The notes below the pieces were generated by a model that saw only the letters and a list, made by a program, of their open reading frames with translations, made no database searches and had not been told where the DNA came from. A DNA stretch of 29,607 nucleotides from a virus: positions 1 to 29,607 of IMG/VR virus record IMGVR_UViG_3300021963_000479. One strand, given 5' to 3'. Shown here in pieces: positions 27,495 to 29,607 of this stretch. The position numbers were made by a program, and so were the translations under genes. Within the stretch, counting starts at the first letter, position 1, and each line of letters opens with the position of its first letter.

Positions 27495-27875
27495 TTAAGC
27501 GTGAGAAAGGCCGCGTGGGTCTTCAACCACGGCTTCCACGGTGTCGTCATTGATGATGCGGAATTCCCGGTCGTGAATCTTCATGCGGGTTCCGGCGTAC
27601 GTACGGGTCAGGACAAAATCGCCTTTTTTGCACCACGGGCCGGTCGGAAACCGATTCGCGTCGCTGTAGGCCATGTCACCAAGCTCGACCACAAACAGCA
27701 CCTGCGTGGTCAACTCCTCTCGGTTGACGGTAGTTTCCGCCTTGATCAGCCCACCTTCATACTTCGCCTCGATGTGAGGGACCATACAAAGTATCCGGTA
27801 GCCTTTCGGTTTGGGAAGCTGCTTTGCCTTCTCCTCTGCTTCTTGCTGCGTTGCACCAACATCAATGTCACTCAT
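27495..27875 (-). CDS. GroES-like co-chaperonin (Cpn10 family)
   Basis: The product is 126 aa from the ATG at 27875, preceded by GGAG; a further upstream in-frame start (27899) would overlap the previous gene more and is less likely. The fold order resembles Cpn10: a first strand after KPKGYRILC, a glycine-flanked loop EGGLIKAET in the place of the GroES mobile loop (bacterial consensus GGIVL), a central strand with VLFVVELGD, a KKGDFVLTRTYAGT turn, and a final IINDDTVEAVVED strand matching the GroES C-terminal region. GroES caps GroEL during folding; phage versions such as T4 gp31 are known to adapt host GroEL for the capsid protein. Its location directly before scaffold and capsid genes supports that role. 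The 17-residue insert around YSDANRFPTGPWC is unlike host GroES. Confidence 0.78.
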   Translation of the reverse strand: MSDIDVGATQQEAEEKAKQLPKPKGYRILCMVPHIEAKYEGGLIKAETTVNREELTTQVLFVVELGDMAYSDANRFPTGPWCKKGDFVLTRTYAGTRMKIHDREFRIINDDTVEAVVEDPRGLSHA

Positions 27876-28056
27876 CCTGCTTCTCCATTTCTTCTGCAAG
27901 GTCGATTAAATGCCGCTCTGCAGTAGCTAGACCCCGGATCACCCCGCAGAGGTGTTGATACTCGTCAAACGATTTGCATGCGCCGGTCGCTAGATCATCG
28001 GCGTAGTTGTTCATTTCAGTGCGCAGCCTGCTCCGTAGAGCATCCACGGGAATCAT
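27868..28056 (-). CDS. Small hypothetical protein (62 aa)
   Basis: The ATG at 28056 overlaps the portal stop by one base (TGATG), which suggests translational coupling; a GTG one codon earlier (28059) is an alternative start. The product is 62 aa, soluble and mostly helical, with a basic first third (RSRLRTEMNN) and an acidic C-terminal end (DLAEEMEKQDE). No catalytic motif or membrane segment is visible and I do not recognise a named family. Its place between portal and the GroES-like gene makes it a candidate small head-assembly or packaging accessory protein, but this rests on position only. The gene overlaps the next one by 8 nt. Confidence 0.72.
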   Translation of the reverse strand: MIPVDALRSRLRTEMNNYADDLATGACKSFDEYQHLCGVIRGLATAERHLIDLAEEMEKQDE

Positions 28057-29607
28057 CACTTGCTACCCCCTTTCGGTTGTTGTTTAGCCTGCATCATCTG
28101 CGCCCTGTTTTTGGCGATCTCTACTCCCATACGAAGTCCTTCGCGCTCATCGTCTCGCTGAGCGTTTTCCTTGTCTTTAGCCATCTGAGCGCCCAAGCGA
28201 ACGCCCTCCAGCTGTTGTTTCCCGGCAAGCTCCGCTTCTTTCAGCTTCAGCTCATCGGCTTTAGCAGCGGCATCAAGGGCCATCTTCTTCTCCTTGATCT
28301 CCACTTCCTTGGCCTTTAGCTGCAGCTCCTGCATCTGCAACTGGAGCAGCGGGTCTTGCGCATTCTGCTGGGCTTGCTGTTGTGCAACCATCGCTTGGCT
28401 AGCAGCCAAGACTTGCGGAGCGGCCTGTGCCAACATCTGCGAGAGCTGGTACTCCATCTCCGGCGGCAGACCTTCCTCCGAGTTCGGCATCGGTACACCC
28501 AACGCCTGTGACATCTTGTTACGGTATGCGTAGCCAACGTGCTCAGCGATGTGCGCCTGCATAGCGCCCATGATCATCTGCGCCTGTGGGTTCTGCCCCA
28601 TCAGCTGGGCAATCACCGGGTCCTGCATCGCGGAGGTGTGCACCTTGATGTGCGACTCGTGGTCCTGATACGCAAACGCCTTGACGGGCTTGCCAGCCAG
28701 CACGTTCTGGTTCTCCTGCACCGGGTCAACGGGCTTCAGGTCTTTCTCAGTCGGCACGAGCTTGTCGATGTTCTTTATTCCCAGCACGTTCAGCATCTGC
28801 CGGTGTAGCTCGGGCATGTCGTAAATCTGCGGAGCCGTCTGCGCCAGCTGCAGCACAGCTTGATACTGCACCACCCGCTGGCTCATGGTCGCCGCGTTCG
28901 GATCGGACACCGGCACAATCTCCACATGGCGGTAGTCCTCGTACTTGGCTTTGCGACCGTTGGGCGCATCCACGTCGTACGGATACTCTTGGTTGGCCGG
29001 GGAGTCCTCGCGCACCAGCTCGGCAATGAGCTTTAGCTCTTGCTTGAACGCAAAGTGCACACGCGCCTGCACAGCACTCATGACCTTGAGCGTGCGCTCC
29101 AGAATTGCCAGCGTGGAGCCAACAGGAGCTTGGTTGGACATGTCGCTGATCTTCATATCCGCCGTGGCAGCAAACCGACGGCCCTCGTCCACAATCTTGT
29201 CCAGCAACCCGGCCAGTACTTGGCTTGGCTCCTTATAGGGCAGCGGCAGGATGTTGTCGCGCAGCGATCCGGAGCCAATATCTACGTCGCGGAACTCTCC
29301 GGGAGAGATGGGAGTGTCGTCGCCCTTGATCCGCAGACCACGGGTTTTCAGGCCCCCCGGCAGGTTAGATAGTGTGCCCGCATCGACCAGCTGGCGAATT
29401 ATGCTGGTGGCGCTCTTGGCGAAGCCCCCGATCAGGTGGAACAGGCCCAGACCGTATGCCCCGAAGCCGGGGATGTATTGATAGTGTATGTAGTGCAGCC
29501 GCTTTTGCTTGGTCTTGTCGTCTTCTTTCCAGTTACGGCGAACTGACAGTACCGCGTTGATCTGGTCTACGTAGGTGACGATGTATGGCAGCGCGATGCC
29601 CGTTGGC
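28056..29607 (-). CDS. Portal protein (5'-truncated by window edge)
   Basis: The reading frame is open from the right edge to the TGA at 28056, about 516 codons; the start lies outside the window. A TTG at 29207 is only an internal codon, because the frame upstream continues with portal-like sequence (GFGAYGLG near 29460, then GLRIKGDDTPI and PGEFRDVD near 29300). These stretches match what I know of portal (head-tail connector) proteins of uncultured podovirus-like phages. The portal forms the dodecameric ring at one capsid vertex through which DNA is packaged and released. The last ~110 residues are a charged Ala/Gln/Lys/Glu-rich helix ending in KQQPKGGSK, consistent with the C-terminal helical barrel of P22-type portals. 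Position at the head of the capsid genes fits. Portal assignment is fairly sure; subfamily is inferred. Confidence 0.88.
   Translation of the reverse strand, partial: PTGIALPYIVTYVDQINAVLSVRRNWKEDDKTKQKRLHYIHYQYIPGFGAYGLGLFHLIGGFAKSATSIIRQLVDAGTLSNLPGGLKTRGLRIKGDDTPISPGEFRDVDIGSGSLRDNILPLPYKEPSQVLAGLLDKIVDEGRRFAATADMKISDMSNQAPVGSTLAILERTLKVMSAVQARVHFAFKQELKLIAELVREDSPANQEYPYDVDAPNGRKAKYEDYRHVEIVPVSDPNAATMSQRVVQYQAVLQLAQTAPQIYDMPELHRQMLNVLGIKNIDKLVPTEKDLKPVDPVQENQNVLAGKPVKAFAYQDHESHIKVHTSAMQDPVIAQLMGQNPQAQMIMGAMQAHIAEHVGYAYRNKMSQALGVPMPNSEEGLPPEMEYQLSQMLAQAAPQVLAASQAMVAQQQAQQNAQDPLLQLQMQELQLKAKEVEIKEKKMALDAAAKADELKLKEAELAGKQQLEGVRLGAQMAKDKENAQRDDEREGLRMGVEIAKNRAQMMQAKQQPKGGSK

Noticed and set aside
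29205-29207. TTG as the start of the portal gene
   Set aside because: The frame upstream stays open to the window edge and encodes portal-typical sequence (GLRIKGDDTPI, PGEFRDVD), so the TTG is an internal Leu codon.

Overview
The window looks like a contiguous piece of a tailed-phage (Caudoviricetes) genome of the short-tailed, P22-like morphogenesis type. Every supported gene lies on the minus strand, so the transcription order is from the right edge (29607) to the left edge (1). The genes are packed: most junctions are 1-4 nt stop/start overlaps or gaps under 20 nt, and the only longer non-coding stretch is about 140 nt. I see no tRNA, rRNA, CRISPR array, insertion sequence or integrase. 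Gene content (portal with a long C-terminal helical tail, scaffold, HK97-fold capsid, adaptor proteins, several short fibre proteins, GH108 endolysin with a 3-TM holin, and Gln/Ala-rich internal proteins) resembles uncultured aquatic podovirus-like phages. A Gram-negative, probably freshwater proteobacterial host is an inference only.

Right part, head module (29607-22507). A 5'-truncated portal gene is followed by a 62-aa unknown, a GroES-like co-chaperonin, the scaffold, a 152-aa unknown, a putative decoration protein and the major capsid protein (24502-25410). A strong intrinsic terminator follows the capsid gene. Two small beta-rich structural genes, separated by a very stable UUCG-type hairpin, then lead to a GT-A fold glycosyltransferase.

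Middle part (22507-18619). A run of small, very basic Lys/Gly/Met-rich proteins carries 'KGG' and 'RGKTKG' motifs. It includes a 50-aa gene that standard length cut-offs miss. Among them lie the head-tail adaptors and a four-cysteine zinc-ribbon protein.

Fibre part (18619-11334). This region holds a paralogous pair of beta proteins, a 353-aa protein of fifteen LTG repeats ending in four 11-residue tryptophan repeats, and then a cassette of six fibre or fibre-tip genes. These include a polyglycine fibre, a tandem paralogous pair and a collar-domain fibre, interleaved with small accessory genes. Between the second paralogous beta protein and the LTG-repeat gene, a hairpin lies exactly between the Shine-Dalgarno sequence and the start codon.

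Left part (11331-1). A lysis cassette of four small membrane or membrane-tethered proteins plus a GH108 endolysin is followed by a 788-aa tail/stabilisation protein, a C1q-like-fold candidate with an inserted module, and a series of large Gly/Ala/Gln-rich proteins likely to be internal or ejected virion proteins. The last of these runs off the left edge.

Together the window encodes late functions: capsid building, neck and tail, host recognition, lysis and DNA delivery. Terminase and replication genes must lie outside it. All family assignments are from reading the sequence, without database searches.
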